Shown: positions 6,399-15,865 of the stretch, piece after piece | Position numbering within the stretch: the first letter of the stretch is position 1 | Layout of the letters: each line of letters starts with the position of its first letter | DNA from: Sporomusaceae bacterium | Lineage (GTDB): Bacteria; Bacillota_C; Negativicutes; Sporomusales_B; UBA7701 | DNA: 25,643 bases | Reading direction: 5' to 3' | Assembly: GCA_022839045.1 (NCBI GenBank) | Contig: JALHDI010000039.1 | Coordinates: 1 to 25,643 of the forward strand | The notes under the pieces: model-generated | Databases searched by the model: none | Told to the model about the DNA's origin: nothing | The model's input: the letters and a program-made list of their open reading frames with translations, nothing else | Translations under genes and position numbers: made by a program

Positions 6399-7502
6399 TT
6401 ACCGGCCCCGGCCGCGCATCAGGAAGGCGGCTATGAGGGCAGTGAGCGGAATGGCGCAGATGAGGCCGATGCTGCCGGTGAGCGCGCGGGCAATCTCGGT
6501 GACGATCAGGTTGAGGTTCATGATCTTGAGCGCGGATGCCTGCGGCTGGGAGGCGATCAGCAGCATAAGCGGCAGAGAGGTGCCCACATAGGCCAGGATG
6601 AGCGTGTTGGACATCGTCCCCATTATATCCCTGCCGACATTCATGCCAGTAAGGAAAAGGCTCTTCCTGTCTATATCGGGCTGGAGGGCTTTTACCTCAT
6701 AGAGGGCCGAGGAAATCGAGATGGCGACATCCATAACCGCGCCCAGAGCCCCGAATACCATCCCCGAAAACAGGACCCCCTGGAAATCGACATTCGCCAT
6801 TTTCGTTGCTTTGAGCATCATGGCTTCTTCGCTGTCCAGCCCCGTCAGGTGCATCAGTTTGATGGCGAGCAAGGACAGCAGGCCGGCGATGGCCACACCA
6901 CCCACCGTGCCGAGGATAGCGGCAAAGGACTTTTTGTTCCAGCCGCTGATGGCAATCTGGGTCACGGTGGCGATCACGGTACAGACGAGCAGGGTCAGGA
7001 GCATCAGGTCTATTTGCCTTGCGAGCACCTGGCCGATATAGACCTGAAAAATCAAGACTGTGGAAAAGCCGATCACGAAAACCGTCTTTACGCCGACGAC
7101 ACCGGCGAATACGATCAGGCTGCCGATGAATAGAGCCAGCAGCACGTACACGTAGTCGAAGCGATCGAAATCGCTTACGTGGTATGACGTCCGGCCGAGG
7201 TCGTGGGTTACGGCGACGATGATTTTGTCGCCTGGTGCGACTTTGATTGCGTAGGGCGATCGCTCGGAAACAAAGTTCAAGGTGTCGACGACCTTGCCCG
7301 TTTCCGGTCCGGAGGTGATCCTTACCGAAACCAGTTCGCCGCGCTCGAGAAGATATTGCCTCCGCGTAACCTCATCAAGCGGAGCCACCGACAGCACGAG
7401 ACCCTTTTCGTACTGGACGGGGGGCGGGGCGGCGGGAGCGGCGCCGGCAAGATTGAACCCGACGCTAAGGAGCATTATCAGAATAATGATTGTCTTCTTC
7501 AA
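6399..7502 (-). CDS. YibE/F family membrane protein
   Basis: A 367-residue polytopic protein. After a signal-like helix (KKTIIILIMLLSVGF) there is an extracytoplasmic domain of about 90 residues, then roughly seven or eight membrane helices. Conserved YibE/F features include FGALGAVMDVAISISSAL and GMNVGRDIMGTMSNTLILAY. In lactococci and clostridia this family is membrane-located with no settled biochemical role; transport has been proposed. The longer reading frame opens at ATG 7535, but TTG 7502 is preferred: AAGGGGA stands six bases before it and the protein then begins with a normal signal segment, whereas ATG 7535 has no good ribosome site. It appears monocistronic. Confidence 0.85.
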   Translation of the reverse strand: MKKTIIILIMLLSVGFNLAGAAPAAPPPVQYEKGLVLSVAPLDEVTRRQYLLERGELVSVRITSGPETGKVVDTLNFVSERSPYAIKVAPGDKIIVAVTHDLGRTSYHVSDFDRFDYVYVLLALFIGSLIVFAGVVGVKTVFVIGFSTVLIFQVYIGQVLARQIDLMLLTLLVCTVIATVTQIAISGWNKKSFAAILGTVGGVAIAGLLSLLAIKLMHLTGLDSEEAMMLKATKMANVDFQGVLFSGMVFGALGAVMDVAISISSALYEVKALQPDIDRKSLFLTGMNVGRDIMGTMSNTLILAYVGTSLPLMLLIASQPQASALKIMNLNLIVTEIARALTGSIGLICAIPLTALIAAFLMRGRGR

Positions 7503-7570
7503 GCCTCTTCCCCTTGTCGGTTTTATTCTTTTCATCTCATATATTCGTCATTGATGTATCTGTTCCTAGC

Positions 7571-7598
7571 AAAAAAAACCGGCTCCGCCGGCTTTTTT
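7571..7598 (-). terminator. Terminator after the secreted helical protein gene
   Basis: A GC-rich stem GCCGGC/GCCGG with a 3-nt loop is flanked by eight A on the left and six T on the right, so it can act in both directions. On the minus strand it ends transcription from the gene at 7677-8135. Confidence 0.75.
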
Positions 7599-7676
7599 GT
7601 TTATGTAAACGGGAAGCCGACTATGCCGACTTACCGTTTAGCGATCAATGTTCGCTGTTGTTGTTCTAAAGCCCGA

Positions 7677-8135
7677 CTACTGCAGGATCTGTGCGGTCCC
7701 CGCCAAACCATTGCTGTCGCGGACGGTTTGGGGAATGAGTCCGGAGTTCTGCAGCAGCGTGGCGAGCAGGTTGAGGCTCTCTTCATAAGGGCCGAGCCTG
7801 GAGGCCAACTGGGCCGTTACTTCCTGCCGCACGGCAGTTTCCATCGCTGCCCGGAAATCTCCGCCGTTTGCGGCGGCGGTTACCAGTCCGGCCAAATCTC
7901 CCTGACCGGCCCTGTCTAGAGCGACCTGGGTCACGCGGCTGACGATCGCACCCCGGCCGCCTTGCTCCAGTTCCTGCTTAAGGGCAAGCAGTTCCTGCGC
8001 CTGTGCGGCGTTAGGGTTCTGGGCCATTATCTGCGCGAGCACGTCGTCGGCGGTTGCAGCGTGAGCCGAGGGCATCAGGGGCGAAAAGATGCCGGCAGCC
8101 ATGGCGAGCATGGCCATGATAACGATTTTTTTCAT
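7677..8135 (-). CDS. Secreted alpha-helical protein of unknown function
   Basis: This 152-residue protein begins with a clear signal peptide (KKIVIMAMLAMAAGIFSPL, cleavage after AHA near residue 27). The mature part is Ala/Gln/Leu-rich and predicted helical, with no cysteine and no motif I recognise. ATG 8135 is chosen over two upstream in-frame ATGs (8141, 8168) because AAAGGGG is six bases before it. A weak extended -10 candidate (TGGTAAAAT, near 8169-8177) lies upstream. The gene is flanked by a terminator and appears to be a single-gene unit. It could be an envelope-associated structural protein; no enzyme function is suggested. Confidence 0.7.
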   Translation of the reverse strand: MKKIVIMAMLAMAAGIFSPLMPSAHAATADDVLAQIMAQNPNAAQAQELLALKQELEQGGRGAIVSRVTQVALDRAGQGDLAGLVTAAANGGDFRAAMETAVRQEVTAQLASRLGPYEESLNLLATLLQNSGLIPQTVRDSNGLAGTAQILQ

Positions 8136-8228
8136 AGACATCCCCTTTCCACGTTGCTCAGCCTTCATTTTACCACGCAGATTACGTAAACTAAAGGCGA
8201 AATATTTACCTAAAGCATACCCAGGCTG

Positions 8229-8945
8229 TTAGGAGGCAGCCGGGTCCGTTATTTCCCCGTTCTGGAATTCGGGAACAATGTCGTAGAGATCGTGCCGCAA
8301 GCAATAGTCGATATCGCCGCCATAGCCGATCGCGGCGAGATGCCTGGCATGGGTGCCCCGGGATGTCCGCCGGACAAGGTCGGTGCGGTAATCGTTGTAT
8401 ATCGCCCGGGCGGCGAAAGCCGCGTCACTTAGGTCACTATGGTCGGCGAGCCTATCGACCAGCAATCCGGCGCACAGCGCGTCCTCGATGGTCAGGGTTC
8501 CACGGGTTCCGGCGCATAGAAGCACGATATCCGTCGATGTAGAGGAAAGCTTCCGGCATAGGGCGCCCGCGTTGACGAACGCGCCGACATAAACCTGCGC
8601 CGCCTTCTCAGCCGTTCTCAGAGCGACGGTGCCGTTGGTGGTCGTCATGATGAGCGTCTTGCCGGCCACCACCGGCCGGCTGTATTCGCCGGGCGAATTT
8701 CCGAGGTCGAAGCCCGGTATGGGACGGGCCTGGCGTTCGCCGGCCAGAAGGGCGCCGACGTTCAGCTCCTTTAGGGCGATGGCCTCTTCTACGGTTCTGA
8801 CCGGTATAATGCGGCGGCAGCCATTGGCGAAGGCAGTGGCCATCGACGTCGTCGCCCGGAAGATATCGAGGACGGCGACGGCGTGCTCACCTGCGGGCGG
8901 CCTGCCTAAATACTCCTGAGGGGTGAAGTATACGTCGATTGTCAC
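8229..8945 (-). CDS. comB: ComB-like 2-phosphosulfolactate phosphatase
   Basis: This 238-residue protein belongs to the ComB family, Mg-dependent acid phosphatases that convert 2-phosphosulfolactate to sulfolactate in coenzyme M synthesis. In spore-formers they may also act in sulfolactate formation. Recognisable segments are VAVLDIFRATTSMATAFANG (N-terminal), LLAGERQARPIPGFDLGNSP, LIMTTTNGT, IVLLCAGTRG and TIEDALCAG. The GTG start (8943-8945) has GTAGGTG upstream. It begins eight bases after the stop codon of the M20 hydrolase, so the two are cotranscribed. No comA or comC neighbour is present, so the true substrate may differ. Confidence 0.88.
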   Translation of the reverse strand: MTIDVYFTPQEYLGRPPAGEHAVAVLDIFRATTSMATAFANGCRRIIPVRTVEEAIALKELNVGALLAGERQARPIPGFDLGNSPGEYSRPVVAGKTLIMTTTNGTVALRTAEKAAQVYVGAFVNAGALCRKLSSTSTDIVLLCAGTRGTLTIEDALCAGLLVDRLADHSDLSDAAFAARAIYNDYRTDLVRRTSRGTHARHLAAIGYGGDIDYCLRHDLYDIVPEFQNGEITDPAAS

Positions 8946-8953
8946 GTAAACAC

Positions 8954-10174
8954 CTACTTGGCTAGTCTCTGGATGGTGGCCGTCAGGACCTCGATACCCT
9001 TCATGATGGCGTCGGCGTCGGCCTCTTCGTCGGGATTGTGGCTGATACCGCCCCGGCAGGGGATGAAGATCATCCCGGTGGGGGTGATGGCGGCCATGTT
9101 CATGGCGTCGTGGCCGGCGCCGCTGTTCATCAGCCTGTAGGGCATGTTGAGCTGCCGACAGACGGTTTCGATCGTCTGGATAATGTCGCCGTCCATAGGC
9201 ACCGGCTTGTCGGCCGTCACCACTTCGATCGCCACCGGCGTCTCCTGCCCGTCGGCGATGGTACTGACAGCGTCTTTGATATCCTGGATGGTTTCAATTA
9301 TGCTGTCGTGATCCACGCCGCGAATGTCTACGCCCATCTCTACCCGGCCGGGGATGACGTTCATTACGTTGGGGTGGTTGCGGATTACGCCTACCGTCCC
9401 AACCGTGCCGCGATGGTGCTGTTCCATGGCGATCTCCTGCACCGCGAGGATTATCATCGCCGCGCTCACAAGGGCATCCTGCCGGTCGTCCATCGGCGTC
9501 GTTCCCGAGTGGCCCGCCATCCCGTCGACTACGATCTTGAGACGGGTGGGGGCTGCGATTGCCTCGACGATGCCGATCGCATTGTTTGTCCTTTCTAGAA
9601 CCGGACCTTGCTCGATATGCAGCTCGACGAAGGCCTTGAGCTCGTCCCGCCGGCGGCCGGCAGTCCGGACGTTGGCCAGGTCGAGGCCGTGGCGGCCGAG
9701 GACGGCGGGAAAGTTTTCACCAGCGTGATCTTTGGCTTTCGCCCAGGACGGATTGGCAGCGCCTATCATCGCTTTGCTGCCCATGGTGGCGAAGCCGAAG
9801 CGGCTGGATTCTTCGGCCATGAATACGATGAGCTCTACAGGATGGGCCAGCGGACCTTTCCCGGCCAAGCTGCGGATGGCCGCCAAGCCGCCGACGACTC
9901 CCAGGGCACCGTCAAAACGGCCTCCCTCGGGAACGGTGTCGAGGTGGGATCCTGTGGCCACCGCAGGGGCTCCCGGCATCGCGCCATTAAGCCGCCCGAT
10001 AATGTTGCCGAAGGCGTCACGATGCACGGTAAGGCCGGACTGGCGCATCAATTCCTGGATATATTCTCCTGCCCTGCGGTCCTCCTCGCTGAAAGCGAGG
10101 CGGGTAATTCCCGGACCGCCCGCGCTGAACCCGGCCAATTCGGCGATAGTGGCCATTACCCATTCTCTGTCCAC
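8954..10174 (-). CDS. M20-family Zn amidohydrolase (N-carbamoyl-L-amino-acid hydrolase / allantoate amidohydrolase type)
   Basis: This 406-residue enzyme has the metal-binding sequence GSHLDTVPEGGRFDGALGV (His77, Asp79, Asp88), the catalytic FMAEESSRFG pair (Glu121/122), and C-terminal GAGHDAMNMA and GGISHNPDEEA histidine motifs. The N-terminal GITRLAFSEEDRRAGEYI block is typical of the hydantoinase/carbamoylase and allantoate branch. These enzymes remove a carbamoyl or ureido group from N-substituted amino acids in purine or pyrimidine breakdown. GTG 10174 is set by AAGGAGG seven bases upstream. The only operon partner is comB; no hydantoinase, dihydropyrimidinase or allantoinase is adjacent, so the exact substrate is open. 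Confidence 0.88.
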   Translation of the reverse strand: MDREWVMATIAELAGFSAGGPGITRLAFSEEDRRAGEYIQELMRQSGLTVHRDAFGNIIGRLNGAMPGAPAVATGSHLDTVPEGGRFDGALGVVGGLAAIRSLAGKGPLAHPVELIVFMAEESSRFGFATMGSKAMIGAANPSWAKAKDHAGENFPAVLGRHGLDLANVRTAGRRRDELKAFVELHIEQGPVLERTNNAIGIVEAIAAPTRLKIVVDGMAGHSGTTPMDDRQDALVSAAMIILAVQEIAMEQHHRGTVGTVGVIRNHPNVMNVIPGRVEMGVDIRGVDHDSIIETIQDIKDAVSTIADGQETPVAIEVVTADKPVPMDGDIIQTIETVCRQLNMPYRLMNSGAGHDAMNMAAITPTGMIFIPCRGGISHNPDEEADADAIMKGIEVLTATIQRLAK

Positions 10175-10247
10175 GGCAATGCCTCCTTAAGTGTTCGTGT
10201 TCCGTTACCGCGCCCGATCGGGCACCAAATATTCTCCTCGTATCTTT

Positions 10248-10273
10248 CAAAAAATAAGCGCCGTGCGGCGCTT
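10248..10273 (-). terminator. Intrinsic terminator of the 43-residue membrane peptide gene
   Basis: A perfect 7-bp stem AAGCGCC/GGCGCTT (10256-10273, 4-nt loop) is followed on the minus strand by ATTTTTT. Confidence 0.8.
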
Positions 10274-10285
10274 GGGCTAAAGGAA

Positions 10286-10417
10286 TTACCTAATGAAGGA
10301 AACGACCATCACCAATAAGAGAACGGCTGCGGTAACGCCCCCTACTACAAGGGCGGTACGGTTCACCTTCTGCATATCCTGCCTGTGATAGCCGCGTTTG
10401 CTGGGCCCCCTAGGCAT
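10286..10417 (-). CDS. Small single-helix membrane protein, 43 residues
   Basis: The frame starts with a basic N-terminus (MPRGPSKRGYHRQDMQKVNR) and ends with one hydrophobic helix (TALVVGGVTAAVLLLVMVVS) and FIR. AGGGGG stands eight bases before the ATG, a good promoter lies 37 bases further upstream, and a strong terminator follows the stop. All three support a real gene despite the short length. The topology would be N-in with the positive charges cytoplasmic. No family is recognised; the function is unknown. Confidence 0.65.
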   Translation of the reverse strand: MPRGPSKRGYHRQDMQKVNRTALVVGGVTAAVLLLVMVVSFIR

Positions 10418-10453
10418 TCGCCCATCCCCCTATTCAAGTTCGTCTCTAAATCA

Positions 10454-10481
10454 ATTTTACAGTATTTGGCGAAGAATTCAA
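10454..10481 (-). promoter_or_regulatory. Promoter of the 43-residue membrane peptide gene
   Basis: TTGAAT (10476-10481), a 16-bp spacer and TAAAAT (10454-10459) lie on the minus strand, directly after the zinc-ribbon stop codon. Confidence 0.55.
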
Positions 10482-10487
10482 GCTGTT

Positions 10488-10649
10488 CTAAGCCCCGAAA
10501 ATAAAATCCTGCTGGCAATTTGAACAAATTATTTGTTCGCCGTTGACAGCCTTGCACATGGGAACGACAACAATGGTGCCGCAGTGGGGGCAGATGATCT
10601 TTACCCCTTTCTCGATCGGACATTTGCGGCGTCGGCGCCGTCTCAGCAT
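10488..10649 (-). CDS. Small zinc-ribbon protein, 53 residues
   Basis: The frame begins with an arginine run (MLRRRRRRKC), followed by two CxxC knuckles, CPHC (20-23) and CSNC (42-45), separated by 18 residues. That is a classical zinc ribbon of the rubredoxin/TFIIS-like kind. The basic tail suggests nucleic-acid or ribosome contact, but this is inference. GGGAGGG lies seven bases before ATG 10649. It is third in a minus-strand operon after the ferritin-like and glutaredoxin-like genes, 51 bases from the latter, so a redox or metal-handling role is also possible. I cannot assign a named family. Confidence 0.7.
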   Translation of the reverse strand: MLRRRRRRKCPIEKGVKIICPHCGTIVVVPMCKAVNGEQIICSNCQQDFIFGA

Positions 10650-10700
10650 CGCACATCCCTCCCGCTACCATGATATGCGGAGCGGGCTGCGCCGGAAACG

Positions 10701-10967
10701 TCAATACTTGACAGGCTTGATCACGTTGTGGGCATAGGTTTCCACAAGATATTCCAGGATGTTGTCCGCGGAGGTGAGGATCGTTTCGCCGTCCACCAGC
10801 ACCGGAACCGAATACTGGCCGGTCAGTTCGAACACCTGGGCCCGCTTGGTTTTCGAAGGGCTGACGTTGACGCATACGTATGTGAGCTCCAGTTCGGCGA
10901 GCTTCTCTCTGATGCTCTGGCATTCCGGACAGGCATGGAGATTATAGAGAACAAGCCTCGCATCCAT
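10701..10967 (-). CDS. Glutaredoxin-like / GST-N-terminal-like thioredoxin-fold protein
   Basis: This 88-residue single thioredoxin-fold domain has the active-site motif CPEC (13-16) after the first strand (LVLYNLHA), the cis-proline loop SVPVLVDGE, and a final helix with LEYLVETYA. It resembles glutaredoxin or the N-terminal domain of glutathione S-transferases, expected to do dithiol-disulfide exchange in the cytoplasm. GGAGG lies eight bases before ATG 10967. It starts 17 bases after the ferritin-like gene and precedes the zinc-ribbon gene, forming a small redox/metal operon. Confidence 0.85.
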   Translation of the reverse strand: MDARLVLYNLHACPECQSIREKLAELELTYVCVNVSPSKTKRAQVFELTGQYSVPVLVDGETILTSADNILEYLVETYAHNVIKPVKY

Positions 10968-10984
10968 AACCGTTTCCTCCTTCG

Positions 10985-11479
10985 TTACGCCCAGGCGTCG
11001 ATCATTTCGCGGATTTTGACGACATGGGCCTGTTCTTCTCCTTTAAGGATGCGGAAAACGTCCCGGGCCTCGGCAAACTTGGCCCGGGTAGCCAGTTCGT
11101 CATAAAACAGCACGGAGTCTTTTTCCGCCTGCAAGGCAGCCTGCAATACGGCTTGTACGCTCGTCAGCCCGGCGACGTGTTCCACGGCGTCGTAAGGTTT
11201 GGGAAAAACGTGCTCTTCGGCGATAACCGTAAGGTAGCGGGAAGTCTCAGGGTCGAAGAGGTATTCGGCCGAATGGGCTTCCTTGCGGTTTTCGAGCATG
11301 TTGAAGAGGGCGGTGAATCTTGCCAGGTGGTGTATTTCCTCGTTCTTCAGCCACAGGAATAATTCTTTGTGCGTAGCGTTAGGGGTTTGCTGGTAAGCCT
11401 GCTGATAAAAGTCCCGGCCGCGGGCCTCCATCGCCATGGCGATACGCAGCCCTTCAAGATCGCTGAACATATTGGCCAT
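10985..11479 (-). CDS. Ferritin-like (rubrerythrin-type) di-iron protein
   Basis: This 164-residue four-helix protein carries the spaced carboxylate/histidine motifs of the ferritin-like superfamily. EARGRDFYQQA appears in helix 1 and LKNEEIHHLARF in helix 2; LQAEKDSVLFYDELA is in helix 3 and LKGEEQAHVVKI in helix 4. The ExxH-type pairs suggest a di-iron site. There is no C-terminal rubredoxin domain, so it is a short rubrerythrin-like protein, likely used in peroxide or iron handling in an anaerobe. GGGAGGG is seven bases before ATG 11479. It is first in an operon with the glutaredoxin-like and zinc-ribbon genes. Confidence 0.88.
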   Translation of the reverse strand: MANMFSDLEGLRIAMAMEARGRDFYQQAYQQTPNATHKELFLWLKNEEIHHLARFTALFNMLENRKEAHSAEYLFDPETSRYLTVIAEEHVFPKPYDAVEHVAGLTSVQAVLQAALQAEKDSVLFYDELATRAKFAEARDVFRILKGEEQAHVVKIREMIDAWA

Positions 11480-11507
11480 ACCATATCCCTCCCAGTAGGT
11501 TTTGGTA

Positions 11508-11538
11508 TTATATTCCTTGCGCCGGCGTTATATTCCTT
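11508..11538 (-). repeat. Direct repeat upstream of the ferritin-like gene
   Basis: The plus-strand 11-mer TTATATTCCTT occurs at 11508-11518 and 11528-11538, exactly 20 bases apart (about two helical turns). On the minus strand the copy nearer the gene contains TATAAT, a possible -10 element, though no good -35 is seen. It may be an operator with a duplicated half-site. Confidence 0.5.
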
Positions 11539-11556
11539 CTTGGCCGGAAGCTTCGG

Positions 11557-13325
11557 TTACTGGCTGTGATATAGCCGCCAGTAGAGTCCCCGGCCGGCGA
11601 CAAGCTCATCGTGGGTGCCTGCCTCGGCGACCACGCCCCGATGAAGGACGAGGATGCGGTCGGCGTCCCGAATGGTGGAGAGGCGATGGGCGACGACAAG
11701 CATGGTGCGCTGCTTGACGATGTGCGCGAGCGCGCCCTGGATGAGCAACTCGGTTTCGCCGTCGATATTGGAGGTTGCTTCGTCCAGCACGAGTACGCCG
11801 GCACGGCAGGCCAGCATCCTGGCGAGGGAAAGCAGTTGGCGCTGCCCGACCGAGATCATCGCTCCCTGATAGCCAATCGGCGTGTCGTAGCCCTGCGGGA
11901 GCCTGACGATAAATTCGTGGCAGTTTGCCGTGGCAGCGGCGTCGATGATATCCCGGCGGGAGATCGCGGGGTCGAACAGACTAATGTTTTCGGCCACCGT
12001 ACCGTTAAACAGGTGCACGTCCTGAAATACCACGCCGATAGTTCGCCGGAGAACGTCGAGGGGGATGTCGCGAACATCAACGCCGTCTACGAGTATCCGA
12101 CCCCGCTGCGGTTCGTACAGGCGGAGCAGAAGGTTGATGACTGTGGTCTTGCCCGAGCCGGAGAGGCCGGCGATACCGATGAATTCGCCGGCCGCCACCG
12201 AGAAGGACAGGCCGCAGAGCACCCAGTGAGGCTCTTCATAAGCGAACCAGACGTTTTCGAAGGTTATCTCGCCTTTGACGGGCGGATGGGGATTCTGCCC
12301 GACAGGTTCTTCGGCAGGGCGCTCGGCGGCCAGCATTTCGTAGACCCTTTCGGCTGCCGCCAGGGCCGACTGCAGGAGGCTGTATTTCTCGGCCAGGTCT
12401 CTGATCGGCCAGAAGAATTTTTCCATGTAACGCAGGAAGGCGACGACTACGCCGATCTCGACGCCCCCCAGGCTGCTTTGCCAGTCGCCGTACCACAGGA
12501 GGAGCACGACCGCCAGAGTATAGACAAGGTCGACAAACGGCCGGAAAATGGCAAAGGTGCGCATTTCTTTCATGCCGGCGGCAAGGTATTCGCGATTGAC
12601 GGCGGTGTATTCGGCCTCGCTGCGTGAAAAACGGGCGAACGCTTTGACGACGCTGATGCCGTTAAAGCTTTCCTGCAGAAAGCTATTGATGGCGGCCGTT
12701 TTCTCGCGCACCAGGCGGTAGGCCCGCCGGGCGTACTTTTGGTAGAGGGCGGCCAGGACGATCATCACCGGAATGACGGTGAACGAGACGAGCGCCAGCC
12801 GCCAGTCGATCGCGAGCATGACGGCGATGATGCCGATCAGCACCAGCAAGTCGCTGGCGAAGGCAACGAGCACCTCGGTGTAGAGGTCTTTGATGGCGTC
12901 GGTATCGTTGGTGACCCGCGTGACGATGCGGCCTACCGGCTGGCCCTCTATGTCGGTGTAGCGCAGGTAGATGAGTTGGCGGAATACTTTCTGCCTTACG
13001 TCGAAGATTATTTTCTGGCCGATGTACTGGAGAAGGATGGTCTGCGCCCAGGAAAAAGCCATGCCGGCGGCGATGGTGGCGGCGTACAGCCAGGCGGTGT
13101 TCCGGAGGCCGGCTAGATCGCCGGGGAGGATCTGATTATCGATGGCGATTTTGAGAAGGTAAGGCCGCGCAAGATCGGCGGCTGTGCCGAGGAGCATCAC
13201 GACGAGGGCGGCCGCCATAAGAACCCTGAATGGCCTGGCGAAGCTCCACAGGACTGCCGCCACATCCCGGTCAAGTGGACGGTCGGGGGCGGCGGAATCG
13301 TATTCCCGGCCGCGATAATACATGC

Positions 13326-13329
<4 letters not shown>
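11557..13329 (-). CDS. ABC exporter half-transporter, catalytic-site subunit
   Basis: This 590-residue protein has an N-terminal transmembrane domain (about 30-320, six helices) and a C-terminal ATPase. The ATPase shows Walker A GLSGSGKTT (388-396), Walker B VLVLDE with the catalytic Glu517, and an H-loop His548. Its signature motif reads ISVGQ (492-496) instead of LSGGQ. It is the canonical-Walker-B partner of the next gene upstream, with which it overlaps in an ATGA (13326-13329), so the pair is translated together and should form a heterodimeric multidrug/lipid-type exporter (BmrCD/YheIH-like). The substrate is unknown. Confidence 0.93.
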
Positions 13330-15062
<1,733 letters not shown>

Positions 15063-15091
15063 GTGTCTCACCTTTGCCGAAAAAGCCTTTA

Positions 15092-15120
15092 GTTATAAAA
15101 TACGGCCCGCGCCCCGCCAA
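15092..15120 (-). promoter_or_regulatory. Probable promoter of the ABC exporter operon
   Basis: TTGGCG (15115-15120), a 17-bp spacer and TATAAC (15092-15097) lie on the minus strand upstream of the first exporter gene. The match is moderate (4/6 and 5/6). Confidence 0.45.
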
Positions 15121-15177
15121 TTCCTGCGACCTGGCCATACCGGTAAATACTTTGCCCCTAAACGCACCAATACTAAT

Positions 15178-15206
15178 CTGACAGTCAGGACAAAATATGG
15201 TATAGT
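15178..15206 (+). promoter_or_regulatory. Promoter of the molybdopterin-domain gene
   Basis: CTGACA (15178-15183), a 17-bp spacer and TATAGT (15201-15206) with a TGG extended -10 lie on the plus strand. This shows the long upstream reading frame from 15037 is not the translated start. Confidence 0.75.
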
Positions 15207-15234
15207 GAAAATACATCGTCAGCAGGAGTGTGCC

Positions 15235-15825
15235 ATGAGTATACTGAAGCAGATGAAAACTCCCGTGTTTGCGGCCGAGGGCGTTCTGCACCTCGACCGA
15301 GACGCTTTCCGCCTGACTGTTTCCGGTCTCGCCGACGGCGACCAAACTTTCAGCCTCACCGAACTTGCGGCAAATTTCCCTGTCTCGACTGTCAATACCC
15401 GCCTTACGTCGGTAAGCGGCTGGTCGGTGAGGGCCGACTGGAACGGTATTCTATGGCAGGACTTCCTCGCGGCCGTCGCGCCCCGGAGTTCGGCCCGCTA
15501 TGCTTTTTTGACAAGCGCCGGCGACTACACGACTTGCATTCTGCTGTCCGATCTCGCGGCTTCGAAAGCGATGCTTGTCTGGGGGGTTGGCGGCGAGGCG
15601 CTCGAGGACGAATACGGCGGGCCGCTGCGCATGGTCGTGCCCAACCTGTGGGGATATAAAAGCTGCAAATGGTTGACGAAACTTGCTTTCACGGATAAGT
15701 ACGAGACCGGCTATTGGGAACTGCGCGGCTACACCCACCGCGGCGATATCGAGCCAGGGGAGACGTTCGACGTCAACAGTCAAAAGTACCGCTCGATCAA
15801 GGGCGGCGAAGTGACCGAGTTTTAA
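15235..15825 (+). CDS. Stand-alone molybdopterin-binding oxidoreductase domain (sulfite-oxidase fold) with Ser at the Mo-ligand position
   Basis: This 196-residue protein consists of the oxidoreductase molybdopterin-binding domain only (PF00174-like): FRLTVSGLADGDQTFSLTEL, SVSGWSVRADWNGILWQDFL, LLSDLAASKAMLVWGVGGEAL, DEYGGPLRMVVPNLWGYKSCKWL and the final YWELRGY. It lacks the C-terminal dimer domain of sulfite oxidase and has no signal peptide, so it should be cytoplasmic. In the family a cysteine just before the GWS motif coordinates molybdenum; here residue 59 is Ser (TCG, 15409-15411). Either the protein binds cofactor differently or it has lost catalysis. ATG 15235 is set by AGGAG six bases upstream. 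Single-gene unit with promoter and terminator. Confidence 0.85.
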   Translation: MSILKQMKTPVFAAEGVLHLDRDAFRLTVSGLADGDQTFSLTELAANFPVSTVNTRLTSVSGWSVRADWNGILWQDFLAAVAPRSSARYAFLTSAGDYTTCILLSDLAASKAMLVWGVGGEALEDEYGGPLRMVVPNLWGYKSCKWLTKLAFTDKYETGYWELRGYTHRGDIEPGETFDVNSQKYRSIKGGEVTEF

Positions 15826-15852
15826 AACCCCGGAGCGCCGCTCCGGGGTTTG
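15826..15852. terminator. Bidirectional terminator between molybdopterin-domain and Lrp genes
   Basis: A perfect 10-bp GC-rich stem AACCCCGGAG/CTCCGGGGTT with a 5-nt loop lies between two convergent genes. On the minus strand it is followed by TTTTAAAA and on the plus strand by TGTAT. Confidence 0.75.
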
Positions 15853-15865
15853 TATCATTGCGATA

